DNA of 64,000 nt from JAMHWF01 sp048500255 (GCA_048500255.1 JASNYH010000002.1:124001-188000), one strand, 5' to 3'; shown: positions 14,939 to 24,069, counted from the stretch's first letter. Notes: generated by a model from the sequence alone, not told the origin. Numbers and translations: made by a program.

Positions 14939-17900
14939 ATGCTTGCCCGGATCGTCGACTTCTCGCTCACCCAGCGACTGCTGGTGCTCGTTCTGACCGT
15001 CCTGCTGATCGGCTCGGGGATCGTCGCCCTTCGCGAGCTGCCCATCGACGCCTTTCCCGACGTGTCGACCACCCAGGTCAAGATCATCTTCAAGGCGCCC
15101 GGCATGACGCCCGAGGAGGTCGAGAGCCGGATCACCGTGCCGATCGAGCAGGAGATGCTCGGCATCCCGCGCCAGCGACTGTTGCGCGGCGTGACCAAGT
15201 ACGGCATCGCCGACATCACGATCGATTTCGAGGACGGAACCGACATCTATTGGGCGCGCCAGCAGGTCAGCGAGCGCCTCGATGCGGCGACCGGCGGGCT
15301 TCCGCCCGAGGCCAGCGGCGGATTGGCGCCAATCACCACGCCGCTCGGCGAGATGTTCATGTTCACGATCGAAGGCCCGCTGTCACTGGCCGAGAAGCGC
15401 ACGCTGCTGGATCGCGTCATCCGGCCGCAACTGCGCACGATTCGCGGGGTGGCCGACGTCAACAGCCTGGGTGGACTCGTTCGCAGCTACGAGATCGTCC
15501 CGAACATCCAGCTGCTCGCCACCCGCGGCTTGAGCCTGGACGATCTGCGCACGGCGATCGAACGCAACAACAGCAACGACGGGTCGGGCCGTCTCGTCGA
15601 GGGAGAGGAAGTCCTCATCGCGCGCACCGAGGGAGCTGTCCGCGATCTGGACGATCTCGGAGCGATCGTCGTCGCACTGGACGGAGGCACCCCTGTCCGA
15701 CTCTCCGAGGTGGCCGAACTTCGAATCGGAAGCCTGACCCGCTATGGCGCCGTCACTCGGGACGGTCGCGAGACCGTCGAGGGGCTCGTCCTGGCCTTGC
15801 GAGGAGCGAACGCGCAAGCCGTGATTGCCGACGTCAAGGCTCGGCTCGCTTCACTGGCGCCCTCCTTGCCCGAAGGGGTGACGATCGAGTCGTTCTACGA
15901 CCGGTCGGCACTCGTCGAACGCGCCGTCGGAACGGTGTCGCGCGCGCTGCTCGAGGCGATCGTGCTCGTGCTCGTGCTGCTGGTGACTTTCCTGGGGAAC
16001 CTGCGCGCGGCCTTCGTGGTCGCTCTCACCCTGCCCCTGGCGGCGCTGGGGACCTTCATCCTGATGCGCCAGACGGGCGTGTCGGCGAACCTGATGAGTC
16101 TCGGCGGGCTGGCGATCGCCATCGGACTGCTGGTCGACGGTTCGGTCGTCGTCGTCGAGAACATCGAGAGTCGCCTGGCCGAGGGCGGTGCGCCTGCCGC
16201 GCTGCCGACGTTGAACGTGGTCTATCGTGCCGTGCGCGAAGTCGCCGTGCCGGTCGTCTCGGGCGTCTGCATCATCATCATCGTGTTCGTGCCGCTGCTG
16301 TCGCTGCAGGGGCTCGAGGGCAAGCTGTTCGTGCCGGTAGCGCTTGCCATCGTCTACGCGCTGTCGACTTCGCTGGTGCTGGCGCTCACCGTGATACCGG
16401 TCCTGGCCTCGCTGCTGCTGCGCCGCAGGAGCGCGCATCAACCGTGGCTGGCACGCAAGCTCGAAGCGCTGTACGCGCCGGCATTGGCGTGGGCGCTCGA
16501 ACATGGCCGCATGGTATTCGCCGCCGCGCTGGCGCTGCTTGCGCTGGCGGGCGGCGCCTATACGCTGCTCGGCAAGTCGTTCATGCCGACGCTCGACGAG
16601 GGCGACCTGATCATGCAGCTGGAGAAGCTGCCTTCCATCAGCCTCGATCGGACGATTGCCATCGATGCGCGCGTGCAGACCGCGATACTGCAGCGCGTCC
16701 CGGAAGTGACGCGGATCGTGGCCCGCTCCGGGTCGGACGAGCTGGGCCTCGACCCGATGGGCCTGAACGAAACAGACAGCTTTCTGGTCCTGAAGCCGAT
16801 CTCCGAATGGCGCAATGCAGACAAGGCCTGGCTGACCGATCAGCTGCGTGCCGTTGTCGCGGACTTCCCCGGCGTCAGCGCGGCCTTCACGCAACCGATC
16901 GAGATGCGCATCTCGGAAATGATCACCGGCGTGCGCGGCGACGTCGCGGTCAAGGTATTCGGAAGCGACCTGGCGGAGCTCGGAAGGCTCGCGAGCCGCA
17001 TCGAGACCTCGCTAAATGGAATCACCGGCGCCGAGGACGTCTTCACTTCGCGAAACGAAGGCGTCCAGTATCTGCAGATCCAGATCGACCGACTGGCCGC
17101 GGGGCGCCTCGGCCTGTCGGTCGAGGGCATTCAGTCGAGTCTGCGGGCGATGATCGAAGGCCGGTCCGCCGGCATGGTGATCGAGTCCGGCTGGCGCGTG
17201 CCCATCCTGCTGCGCGCGGGCGAGGATGTGCGCGCCAGCGCCGCACGCTTCGGCGACCTGCGCGTAGCGCTCCCCGACGGCGACGCCGTACCGCTGTCGG
17301 AGGTGGCTCGTCTCGCGAGGATCGACGGCCCGGTGAAGATCGAGCGCGAGAACGCTGCTCGCTACGTCACCGTGCGGGCCAATGTCCGGGGGCGCGATCT
17401 CGTCGGCTTCGTCGAGGAAGCTCAGTCCCTGATCGCGTCGGACGTCGAGTTGCCGGTCGGCTACCGGCTCGAGTGGAGCGGCCAATTCGAGAATCAGCAG
17501 CGAGCCGCGACCCGCCTGGCCATCGTGGTGCCGATCGCCATCCTGCTGATCTTCCTTCTGCTCTTCTCGACGTTCGGCACGGTGCGACAGGCAACGCTCG
17601 TGCTGGCCAACGTACCGTTCGCTCTGATCGGCGGGGTGTTCGCTCTGCTGCTGTCGGGCGAGTACCTCTCGGTTCCCGCTTCCGTGGGGTTCATCGCCCT
17701 GCTCGGCATCGCCGTGCTGAACGGCGTCGTCATGGTCAGCCATTTCAACCACCTGGTCGATCGCCGGATGCCGATCGAACAGGTGGTCGTCGAGGGCGCT
17801 CGCAGAAGGCTGCGACCGGTCCTGATGACGGCATCGATCGCGGCGTTCGGCCTGGTGCCGCTGCTGTTCGCGACCGGGCCGGGTTCGGAGATTCAGCGCC

Positions 17901-18031
17901 CGCTCGCCATCGTGGTGATCGGCGGGCTCCTAAGCTCCACGCTGCTGACCCTGCTGCTGCTGCCGCTGCTGTACAGGCGCTTCGGCGTCGCGCGGCCGGC
18001 CGCACTGCCTACCGAGGGATCGACCCCATGA
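14939..18031 (+). CDS. heavy-metal RND efflux pump (CzcA/CusA family)
   Basis: A 1030-residue inner-membrane proton-driven pump of the HME-RND family. It shows the usual two halves of six membrane helices and large periplasmic loops: RELPIDAFPDVSTTQVKI near 32, PIEQEMLGIPRQRLLRGVTKYG, and GKSFMPTLDEGDLIMQ near residue 545. The TM4 signature, about residues 388-405, reads AIAIGLLVDGSVVVVEN. It keeps the second Asp but lacks the first Asp of the DFG form seen in Zn/Co/Cd-type CzcA. The AIG part resembles CusA while the DG part resembles CzcA, so the metal cannot be assigned. The stop overlaps the next start (ATGA). Codons such as cga, gga and cct are noticeably more frequent than in neighbouring genes. 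Confidence 0.92.
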   Translation: MLARIVDFSLTQRLLVLVLTVLLIGSGIVALRELPIDAFPDVSTTQVKIIFKAPGMTPEEVESRITVPIEQEMLGIPRQRLLRGVTKYGIADITIDFEDGTDIYWARQQVSERLDAATGGLPPEASGGLAPITTPLGEMFMFTIEGPLSLAEKRTLLDRVIRPQLRTIRGVADVNSLGGLVRSYEIVPNIQLLATRGLSLDDLRTAIERNNSNDGSGRLVEGEEVLIARTEGAVRDLDDLGAIVVALDGGTPVRLSEVAELRIGSLTRYGAVTRDGRETVEGLVLALRGANAQAVIADVKARLASLAPSLPEGVTIESFYDRSALVERAVGTVSRALLEAIVLVLVLLVTFLGNLRAAFVVALTLPLAALGTFILMRQTGVSANLMSLGGLAIAIGLLVDGSVVVVENIESRLAEGGAPAALPTLNVVYRAVREVAVPVVSGVCIIIIVFVPLLSLQGLEGKLFVPVALAIVYALSTSLVLALTVIPVLASLLLRRRSAHQPWLARKLEALYAPALAWALEHGRMVFAAALALLALAGGAYTLLGKSFMPTLDEGDLIMQLEKLPSISLDRTIAIDARVQTAILQRVPEVTRIVARSGSDELGLDPMGLNETDSFLVLKPISEWRNADKAWLTDQLRAVVADFPGVSAAFTQPIEMRISEMITGVRGDVAVKVFGSDLAELGRLASRIETSLNGITGAEDVFTSRNEGVQYLQIQIDRLAAGRLGLSVEGIQSSLRAMIEGRSAGMVIESGWRVPILLRAGEDVRASAARFGDLRVALPDGDAVPLSEVARLARIDGPVKIERENAARYVTVRANVRGRDLVGFVEEAQSLIASDVELPVGYRLEWSGQFENQQRAATRLAIVVPIAILLIFLLLFSTFGTVRQATLVLANVPFALIGGVFALLLSGEYLSVPASVGFIALLGIAVLNGVVMVSHFNHLVDRRMPIEQVVVEGARRRLRPVLMTASIAAFGLVPLLFATGPGSEIQRPLAIVVIGGLLSSTLLTLLLLPLLYRRFGVARPAALPTEGSTP

Positions 18032-18342
18032 CCGCGCCACCCGACACGCTGCTGACCTTGATCGTTCCTGCGTCGCTCGAGGAGACTGTCGCCGACTTGC
18101 TGCTCGACGCACCCGCCATGGCTGCGGGCTTCACGACCAGCCCCGCCAGTGGCCATGGCACAGGGATCGAGCTCGAGCAAGGAAACGAGAGAGTCCGCGG
18201 GCAAGGCCGTCGCGTGAAGTTCGAGATCGCACTGAGCCGAGACGCGCTCGCGGAGCTCCGTCACCATCTGCTTGCGGCTCTGCCGGACGCGAACCTGTAC
18301 TTCTGGACGGTCGACCTGCGAAGCTGTGGGATGCTCGCATGA
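18028..18342 (+). CDS. DUF3240 protein of metal-efflux operon
   Basis: A 104-residue soluble protein matching the DUF3240 pattern. It opens with LLTLIVPASLEETVADLLL and ends in LRHHLLAALPDANLYFWTVDL, consistent with a small ferredoxin-like (PII/CutA-like) alpha-beta fold. Members of this family occur between the pump and channel genes of Czc/Cus-type operons, as here, and may sense metal or modulate the pump; no mechanism is established. Start and stop both overlap neighbours by four bases, so the whole operon is translationally coupled. Confidence 0.82.
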   Translation: MTAPPDTLLTLIVPASLEETVADLLLDAPAMAAGFTTSPASGHGTGIELEQGNERVRGQGRRVKFEIALSRDALAELRHHLLAALPDANLYFWTVDLRSCGMLA

Positions 18343-19595
18343 TCGGCCGGGCGTTTGCGTGCGCGCTCTCCTGCCTCGCGTGGTTGCCGGCGGCAGCGAC
18401 TGGCGACTACCCGCCCGAGCTGCCGCCGCTCGAACAGGTGCGCCGTGCAATCGCCGATGCCCCCGAGGTCCGCGCCGCCGTGGCGCTGCGGCAGGCCGGG
18501 CTGGCCGAGCGGCGACAGTTCGTCAGCGGACCTCACGAATGGTCGACACGCGTCGACCATGGGCGTCGACGGGCCGATGCAGTGCCTCGAGCCGAACACT
18601 TCGGCGAATGGGAACTCGCACTCGAGCGCACTCTGAGGTTGCCCGAGAAGGCGCGACTCGACCGACTGCTCGGCGAACAGCGAGTGGCCGAAACGACGGT
18701 CGCGCTGGCGGATGCCCGACACGAAGCCGCGAGACGGTTGCTCACGCTCTGGTATCAATGGCTGCGCGAGCGCGCAGTCGCCGACGTGCTGGGCAATCAG
18801 GCGGCGCTGAGCGCGCGCGAGCTCGCCGGCATCGCGCGCCGCGAGCAACTCGGCGACGCCTCCTATCTTGACGCGCTGCACGCGCGCGCTGCCGCGACGC
18901 AGGCAGACGGCGCGGCGCAACTGGCCCGCGAGCGAGCGAAGCGCGTCGAGATTCTGCTGGGCCAGCAGTTTCCCCAGATCGCTCCGCGCGCCGGCTCGGC
19001 GCTGCCGGCGCCCACGCCGCCCGGAGACGATCTGCGATCCCTCGGCGAAAGCGCTCTGCAGCAGGATCATGCACTCCGACTGGCGCGCGCCACTGCGCAG
19101 CGCGGGCGGCTCGAGAGCGAGCGCGCCGACGCCGAACGCCGACCCGATCCGACGGTGGGCATTCGCTACGGAACCGAACGCGGAGGCGCCGAGCGGATCA
19201 TCGGCGTCTATGTGTCGATTCCGTTCGCTGGCGAAGCGAGGCGAGCGGCTGCCGATGCCGGCCGCGCGAGGGCCGAATCGCTGGATCAACTTGCCGAGGC
19301 ACGCTTTCGGCGGTCGAGCGGCGAGGTGCGCGCCCTGCAGGCGACGGTGGAGTCGAGCGTGCTGCGCTGGCAGGCAGCGCAGCGCGGCGCCGAGTTGCAG
19401 GCTCAGGTCGCCGAGCGATTGGCGACGGCCAACCAGCTCGGTGAAACGGATCTCGCGGCGGTGCTGCTCGCGCGGCGCCAATCGCTCGAAGCTTCGCTGC
19501 TGGCGAGCCATGCGCAAGTCGATGCACTCGAGAACCTGGCGCTGTTGCTGCTGGACGCGCACCGTCTGTGGGACTTCGATTCGGACGCCGACTGA
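18339..19595 (+). CDS. outer-membrane efflux channel (CzcC/TolC-like)
   Basis: A TolC-fold outer-membrane factor of 418 residues. A signal peptide covers about residues 1-21 (MIGRAFACALSCLAWLPAAA). Two repeats of long amphipathic helices follow, with LEQVRRAIADAPEVRAAVALRQAG in the first half and LRLARATAQRGRLESERADAERRPDPTVGIRYGTERGG starting the second, the last being the usual beta-strand of OEP repeats. It completes a tripartite efflux complex with the adaptor (13835) and pump (14939), opening to the outside. The start overlaps the DUF3240 stop. It is convergent with mnmE, 70 bp apart, with no clear terminator between. Confidence 0.87.
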   Translation: MIGRAFACALSCLAWLPAAATGDYPPELPPLEQVRRAIADAPEVRAAVALRQAGLAERRQFVSGPHEWSTRVDHGRRRADAVPRAEHFGEWELALERTLRLPEKARLDRLLGEQRVAETTVALADARHEAARRLLTLWYQWLRERAVADVLGNQAALSARELAGIARREQLGDASYLDALHARAAATQADGAAQLARERAKRVEILLGQQFPQIAPRAGSALPAPTPPGDDLRSLGESALQQDHALRLARATAQRGRLESERADAERRPDPTVGIRYGTERGGAERIIGVYVSIPFAGEARRAAADAGRARAESLDQLAEARFRRSSGEVRALQATVESSVLRWQAAQRGAELQAQVAERLATANQLGETDLAAVLLARRQSLEASLLASHAQVDALENLALLLLDAHRLWDFDSDAD

Positions 19596-19665
19596 CGCTG
19601 CGAAACCGACACACCGTCGCCCCTCCGAGGCCTCGCGTGGGTTGCCGGCAGGTCTGTCGGCGCGT

Positions 19666-21087
19666 TCACTTGCCGATGCAGAAGCGCCCGAAGATCTCGC
19701 CGAGCAGCGCGTCGGGCGTGTAGCGGCCGACGATCTCGCCGAGCGCGTCGTGCGCGAGGCGCAGCTCCTCGGCGAACAGGTCGAGCGCCGGCTCGGCGGC
19801 GTCGACATGGCCGCGCGCGTGCCGCAGGTGCTGCCGCGCGCGGCGCAGCGCGTCGACATGGCGCGCGCGCGCGATGAACACGCCTTCGGCGCCCGAAGCG
19901 TCGGCATGCCAGCCGGCCAGCTCGAGCAGGCGCTGTCGCAGCGCATCGATGCCGTCGCCGCGCGCCGCCGACAGCGCGAGCGCGCCGGTCGGCGCCGGCG
20001 CCGCGTCGACCTTGTTGTAGACGTGCAGCAGTTGCGGCGCTTGCAGGTCCGGCGCGGCCAGGCGCTCGGCGATGCGTGCATCGGCGGCGTCGTAGTCGCG
20101 CTGGCCGACGCGCGTCAGGTCGTGCAGAAAGACGACGACGTCGGCGCGCGCGATCTCGGCCCAGCTGCGCTCGATGCCGATCGTCTCGACGGCGTCGGCC
20201 GACAGCGCCTCGTCGCGCAGGCCGGCGGTGTCGACGACGTGCAGCGGCACGCCGTCGATCTGGATCGTCTGGCCGATCTTGTCGCGCGTCGTGCCGGGGA
20301 TCGGCGTCACGATCGCCAGCTCGGCGCCCGCCAGCGCGTTCAGCAGCGAGCTCTTGCCCACGTTGGGCTGGCCGGCGAGCACGACGTGGATGCCTTCGCG
20401 CAGCAGGGCGCCCTGCTGCGCGCGCGCCAGCACGCCGGCGATGTCGGCATCGATCGCGGCGAGCTGGCCGCGCGCGTCGGCGCGCTCGAGGAAGTCGATC
20501 TCTTCCTCGGGGAAGTCGAGCGTCGCCTCGACGAGCGTGCGCAGCCGCACCAGCGCGTCGGCGACGCGGCCGATCTCGCGCGAGAACGCGCCGTCGAGCG
20601 AGCGGCCGGCCGAGCGCGCCGCCGCCTCGGTGCTGGCGTCGATCAGGTCGATCACGGCCTCGGCCTGCGCGAGGTCGAGCTTGTCGTTGAGGAAGGCGCG
20701 CTCGGTGAACTCGCCCGGCGCGGCCAGGCGCAGCCCGGGCAGGCGCGCGGCGCCGCTGCGGCCGTCGATTTCCTGCGCCGCTTCGAGGCAGCGCGCGAGC
20801 AGCAGCTGCAGGACGACGGGGCCGCCGTGCGCCTGCAGCTCGAGCACCGATTCGCCGGTGTAGGAATTCGGCGCCGGAAAGTGCAGCGCGAGGCCGTGGT
20901 CGATCGGCGCGCCGCGCGCGTCGCGAAACGCCAGATGCGTCGCGTGGCGCGGCACGAGGCGCTGGCCGCAGACGACCTCGATCAGCGGCTCGACGTCGCG
21001 CCCAGACACCCGCACGATGCCGATCGCGCCGCGCCCCGGCGCCGTGGCGACGGCGACGATCGGTTCGTGGTGGCGCGGCAGCAGCAT
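19666..21087 (-). CDS. mnmE: tRNA uridine-5-carboxymethylaminomethyl modification GTPase MnmE
   Basis: MnmE, with MnmG, modifies the wobble uridine of certain tRNAs. The 473-residue protein has the N-terminal folate-binding domain (APGRGAIGIVRVSG, about 16-29), helical domain and G domain. The GTPase motifs are GQPNVGKSS (239-247), TTRD (266-269), DTAG (286-289) and NKVD. It ends in the family C-terminal tetrapeptide with catalytic Cys (CIGK). The ATG at 21087 starts the conserved beta-strand; an upstream Met at 21129 adds only Arg/Pro-rich residues. It follows yidC after a perfect-palindrome terminator, so it probably has its own promoter. Confidence 0.97.
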   Translation of the reverse strand: MLLPRHHEPIVAVATAPGRGAIGIVRVSGRDVEPLIEVVCGQRLVPRHATHLAFRDARGAPIDHGLALHFPAPNSYTGESVLELQAHGGPVVLQLLLARCLEAAQEIDGRSGAARLPGLRLAAPGEFTERAFLNDKLDLAQAEAVIDLIDASTEAAARSAGRSLDGAFSREIGRVADALVRLRTLVEATLDFPEEEIDFLERADARGQLAAIDADIAGVLARAQQGALLREGIHVVLAGQPNVGKSSLLNALAGAELAIVTPIPGTTRDKIGQTIQIDGVPLHVVDTAGLRDEALSADAVETIGIERSWAEIARADVVVFLHDLTRVGQRDYDAADARIAERLAAPDLQAPQLLHVYNKVDAAPAPTGALALSAARGDGIDALRQRLLELAGWHADASGAEGVFIARARHVDALRRARQHLRHARGHVDAAEPALDLFAEELRLAHDALGEIVGRYTPDALLGEIFGRFCIGK

Positions 21088-21127
21088 GGGCGGATTCTGT
21101 CGCAGCGGGGCCCGCCGAGGCGCCGCC

Positions 21128-21162
21128 AAAACACCTCGGGCAGCCGCGCGGCTGCCCGAGGT
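21128..21162 (-). terminator. Rho-independent terminator of yidC
   Basis: A perfect 30-base palindrome at 21133-21162 (arm ACCTCGGGCAGCCGC) is followed on the minus strand by GTTTTG. It lies between yidC (ends 21351) and mnmE (starts 21087) and separates their transcripts. Confidence 0.75.
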
Positions 21163-21350
21163 ATGGCGCGGGGGGTAGCGCCGGTGCTTCGCGATCGTGC
21201 TCGCCCGTTCGACTCACCCGAGCCGACAGCCGGTGCCGGGTTGGCACTGGCTGCCGGGTCTGCCCCGCATTGATCGGTGGAACGGCTGCATCGTCGCCGA
21301 GCGAGCGGCACGCGGCAACGCCTCGATCGCGGGGGCGCCGAGCTATCGGC

Positions 21351-23018
21351 TCACTTCAGCACGCCGAGACGCTTGTTGATGAACCACTGCTGCGCGATCG
21401 ACAGAATGTTGTTCGTCAGCCAGTACAGCACGAGGCCGGCCGGGAAGAAGAAGAACATCACCGAGAAGACGAGCGGCATGATCCACATCATCTTGGCCTG
21501 CACCGGATCGGGCGGCGTCGGATTGAGCCAGGTCTGCAGCAGCGTCGACGCCGTCATCAGCAATGGCAGGATGAAGTACGGATCCTTGGCGCTCAGGTCG
21601 GTGATCCAGCCGAGCCACGGCGCGTTGCGCATCTCGACCGACGACAGCAGCACCCAGTACAGCGCGATGAAGAACGGCATCTGCACCACGATCGGCAGGC
21701 AGCCGCCGAGCGGATTGACCTTCTCCTCGCGGTAGATGCGCATCATCTCCTGCTGCATCTGCTGCGGGTTGTCCTTCAGGCGCTCGCGCAGCTCCATCAC
21801 GCGCGGGTTGATCGCCTTCATCTTGGCCATCGACGCGTAGGCCTTGTGGTTGAGCCAGTAGAACGCGATCTTCAGCAGCACGACGAGCGCGACGATCGAC
21901 CAGCCCCAGTTGCCGAGCAGCTTGTGCAGCTGGTCGAGCAGCCAGAACAGCGGCTTGGCGAGGATCGTGAACCAGCCGTAGTCCTTGACGAGTTCGAGCC
22001 CCGGCGCCAGCGTCTCGAGGCGGTTCTCCTCCTGCGGGCCGGCGAACAGCTGCGCCTGCGTCTTGACGGTAGCGCCCGGCTCGACGACGGGCAGCGCCTG
22101 CACCATGGCGATCGAATAGAGGTTGTCGGCGACCTTGGCCGTGCGGTACTCGCGCGGCGTGCCGCCGGGCAGCAGCCAGGCCGACGCGAAGTAGTGCTGC
22201 ACCATCGCGATCCAGCCGTCGTCGGCGCTCTTGTCGTGCTCGGCCTTGCCCTTCTCGATGTCCTTGAACTCGACCTTGCGGAACTTCGACGCGTCGGTGT
22301 ACATCGCCGGGCCGGTGAACGTGAAGTAGAAGCTCGACTCGCCGGGCGGCGGGTTGCCGTCGCGCGTGAGTTGCAGGTACAGCTGCGGCTGCACCGGCGC
22401 CGCGCCGGCGTTGACGACTTCGTGCGACACCGTCGCCACGTAGCTGCCGCGCGCGAGCGTCCACGTCTTGCGCAGCTTGACGCCGCCGACCTCGGGCGAC
22501 TCGAAGGCGACGTGCAGCACGTCGGCGCCGTCCTCGAGTGCCGTCTTGCCGGGCAGGGGCGTCATCGGCGTCAGGTGGTTGGGCATCGCGCCGCCGGTGC
22601 TGATCAGCCCGCTCTGCGCGGCATAGACGCGCTGCGGCGAGCGGTCGAACAGCACGACGGGCTGCTTCGGATCGAGCGCATCGGCATAGCGCAGCAGCTC
22701 CATGCGAACGAGGCTGCCGCCGATCGAATCGAAGGTCGCCTTCACCAGATCGGTCGTCACCGTGAGCTGCGTGCCCGCCGCCGGCGCGGGCGTCGGCGCC
22801 GCCGGCACGGCGCCCGTCGCCGTCGACGTGGCGGCGGGCGCGGGCAGGCCGGCGCTCGCCGGTACCGACGCCGCCGAGGGCGGCGCGGCGGCCGGGGCCG
22901 GCGTTTCGCGCGCACCGAACAGCGGCGGCTGGCCGGTGTGCTTGTTCCAGGCGTCCCACAGCAGGACGAGCGACATCGTGAACACCACCCATAGCAGGGT
23001 GCGGCGCATATCGGTCAT
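21351..23018 (-). CDS. yidC: membrane protein insertase YidC
   Basis: YidC inserts and folds inner-membrane proteins, alone or with SecYEG. The 555-residue protein has an N-terminal membrane anchor (about 6-21, LLWVVFTMSLVLLWDAW), an Ala/Pro-rich linker, the large periplasmic beta-supersandwich and the conserved five-helix core (about 350-555). The core includes NWGWSIVALVVLLKIAFYWL, PLGGCLPIVVQMPFFIALYW and the C-terminal NNILSIAQQWFINKRLG. The ATG at 23018 begins the anchor. It lies 13 bp after yidD, in the standard rpmH-rnpA-yidD-yidC order. Confidence 0.97.
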   Translation of the reverse strand: MTDMRRTLLWVVFTMSLVLLWDAWNKHTGQPPLFGARETPAPAAAPPSAASVPASAGLPAPAATSTATGAVPAAPTPAPAAGTQLTVTTDLVKATFDSIGGSLVRMELLRYADALDPKQPVVLFDRSPQRVYAAQSGLISTGGAMPNHLTPMTPLPGKTALEDGADVLHVAFESPEVGGVKLRKTWTLARGSYVATVSHEVVNAGAAPVQPQLYLQLTRDGNPPPGESSFYFTFTGPAMYTDASKFRKVEFKDIEKGKAEHDKSADDGWIAMVQHYFASAWLLPGGTPREYRTAKVADNLYSIAMVQALPVVEPGATVKTQAQLFAGPQEENRLETLAPGLELVKDYGWFTILAKPLFWLLDQLHKLLGNWGWSIVALVVLLKIAFYWLNHKAYASMAKMKAINPRVMELRERLKDNPQQMQQEMMRIYREEKVNPLGGCLPIVVQMPFFIALYWVLLSSVEMRNAPWLGWITDLSAKDPYFILPLLMTASTLLQTWLNPTPPDPVQAKMMWIMPLVFSVMFFFFPAGLVLYWLTNNILSIAQQWFINKRLGVLK

Positions 23019-23031
23019 CGGGCGGTCTTCT

Positions 23032-23352
23032 TCAGGTTGTGCGGGCGTCTTCGACGGGCCGGTCGGCGCCCAGGCCCAGACGCGTGAACAGACGCGGCGG
23101 CGCGTCGGGCACGGCATCGTGACCGCCGTCGCACCACGGGTGGCAGCGCAGCACGCGCCACGCCGCCAGGCAACTGCCGGCCAGCGCGCCGTGGCGCTCG
23201 ACGGCGCCGATCGCATAGACGGAGCACGTCGGCTCGAAGCGGCACTGGTTGCCGATCCACGGACTGAGCAGCAGGCGGTAGGCGCGCAACGCCGCCACGA
23301 TCAGGCGGCGCGGTGCGCCGACGACGGCCTTGAGCAGCAGCGGTCGCTCCAT
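23032..23352 (-). CDS. yidD: membrane protein insertion efficiency factor YidD
   Basis: A 106-residue YidD family protein, a small amphipathic membrane-associated factor that aids YidC-dependent insertion. The family core is complete: LRAYRLLLSPWIGNQCRFEP, then TCSVYAIGAVERHG and WRVLRCHPWCDGGHDAVP, with the conserved Cys residues. The ATG at 23352 gives the usual short N-terminus and lies only 4 bp after the rnpA stop, so both are probably read from one message. The C-terminus is about 20 residues longer than in E. coli (85) and has no clear motif. Confidence 0.95.
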   Translation of the reverse strand: MERPLLLKAVVGAPRRLIVAALRAYRLLLSPWIGNQCRFEPTCSVYAIGAVERHGALAGSCLAAWRVLRCHPWCDGGHDAVPDAPPRLFTRLGLGADRPVEDARTT

Positions 23353-23356
23353 GGCT

Positions 23357-23833
23357 TCAGGCGGGTGCGGCGCGCGCCGGCGTCGCCGCCAAGCGGTCGA
23401 GCAGGGTGTCGATCTCGGCGCGCGCGGCATGGCGCAGCGCCGCCGAAGCGGCGCTCGGGAAGCGCTGTACATCGAACGGCGCGCGCAGCCGCACGATCCA
23501 CACGCCGGCGTCGAGCCCAGCGGCGTGGCGCTCGACGCCGGCGCGGATCTCGCGCTTGAGCAGCGAGCGCGTCACGGCGCGTCGCGCATGGCGCTTGGGC
23601 ACGACGACACCGAGCCAGCGTGCCCGCGGCGTCACTTCTCGTGACGAGTCATCCACAGCTTGCACGCCACTTGTCCCCTGCGTTGTTGACAACTCGCCGG
23701 ATCCGGCCGTCCGGCACGGTGCGCCGGGTGCCCCGGCCCAATGGTGCACGGCGAAGTGGGCGCTGCGCCCGCGCGGTGGCCCTCCGAGGGCACGTTCGAA
23801 GTCGGCCGTCTGCAGCAGGCGCTCGACCCGCAT
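23357..23833 (-). CDS. rnpA: ribonuclease P protein component
   Basis: RnpA binds the RNase P RNA and helps mature tRNA 5' ends. The 158-residue protein is longer than E. coli RnpA (119). The start is RVERLLQTADFERALGG, and the RNA-binding RNR motif appears as VVVPKRHARRAVTRSLLKREIR near residues 75-97. Between AHFAVHH and this motif lie about 40 residues rich in Ser/Thr/Gly/Pro that have no counterpart in E. coli. Extended insertions here are seen in relatives. The DNA coding for the insertion includes a DnaA-box-like site (23649-23657). rpmH lies 12 bp upstream. Confidence 0.94.
   Translation of the reverse strand: MRVERLLQTADFERALGGPPRGRSAHFAVHHWAGAPGAPCRTAGSGELSTTQGTSGVQAVDDSSREVTPRARWLGVVVPKRHARRAVTRSLLKREIRAGVERHAAGLDAGVWIVRLRAPFDVQRFPSAASAALRHAARAEIDTLLDRLAATPARAAPA
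23649..23657 (+). promoter_or_regulatory. DnaA-box-like site inside rnpA
   Basis: TCATCCACA differs by one base from the DnaA box TTATCCACA. The surrounding 12-mer GTCATCCACAGC (23648-23659) occurs again in the dnaA-dnaN gap at 25691-25702. Confidence 0.4.
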
Positions 23834-23845
23834 CGGGCCGCGGAC

Positions 23846-23980
23846 TCAGACCGACAGGCGCTTGCGGCCCTTGGCGCGGCGCGCGTTGATGACGGCGCGC
23901 CCGCCGCGCGTCTTCATGCGCACGAGAAAGCCGTGCGTGCGCGCCCGGCGGACCTTGGAGGCTTGGTAGGTGCGTTTCAT
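23846..23980 (-). CDS. rpmH: 50S ribosomal protein L34
   Basis: A 44-residue basic protein, the exact usual length of L34. It begins MKRTYQASKVRRARTHGF and continues with KTRGGRAVINARRAKGRKRL, the signature of the family. It is part of the large ribosomal subunit. It heads the rpmH-rnpA-yidD-yidC operon on the minus strand and is divergent from dnaA, the standard arrangement near many bacterial replication origins. A strong promoter sits about 90 bp upstream. Confidence 0.98.
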   Translation of the reverse strand: MKRTYQASKVRRARTHGFLVRMKTRGGRAVINARRAKGRKRLSV

Positions 23981-24069
23981 CGTTGGATCCTGTTCGATCT
24001 GACCGTCCCGTCGCCGGGTCGTGGCATGCCGGCGCGAAGCGCGTGAAACGCCCGCTCGGAAAACCCGCA

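Noticed and set aside
13747..18342. 1531-codon frame across the adaptor and pump
   Set aside because: Arg/Gly-rich shadow of the RND genes; only its last 104 residues, from the ATG at 18028, are a real protein (DUF3240).
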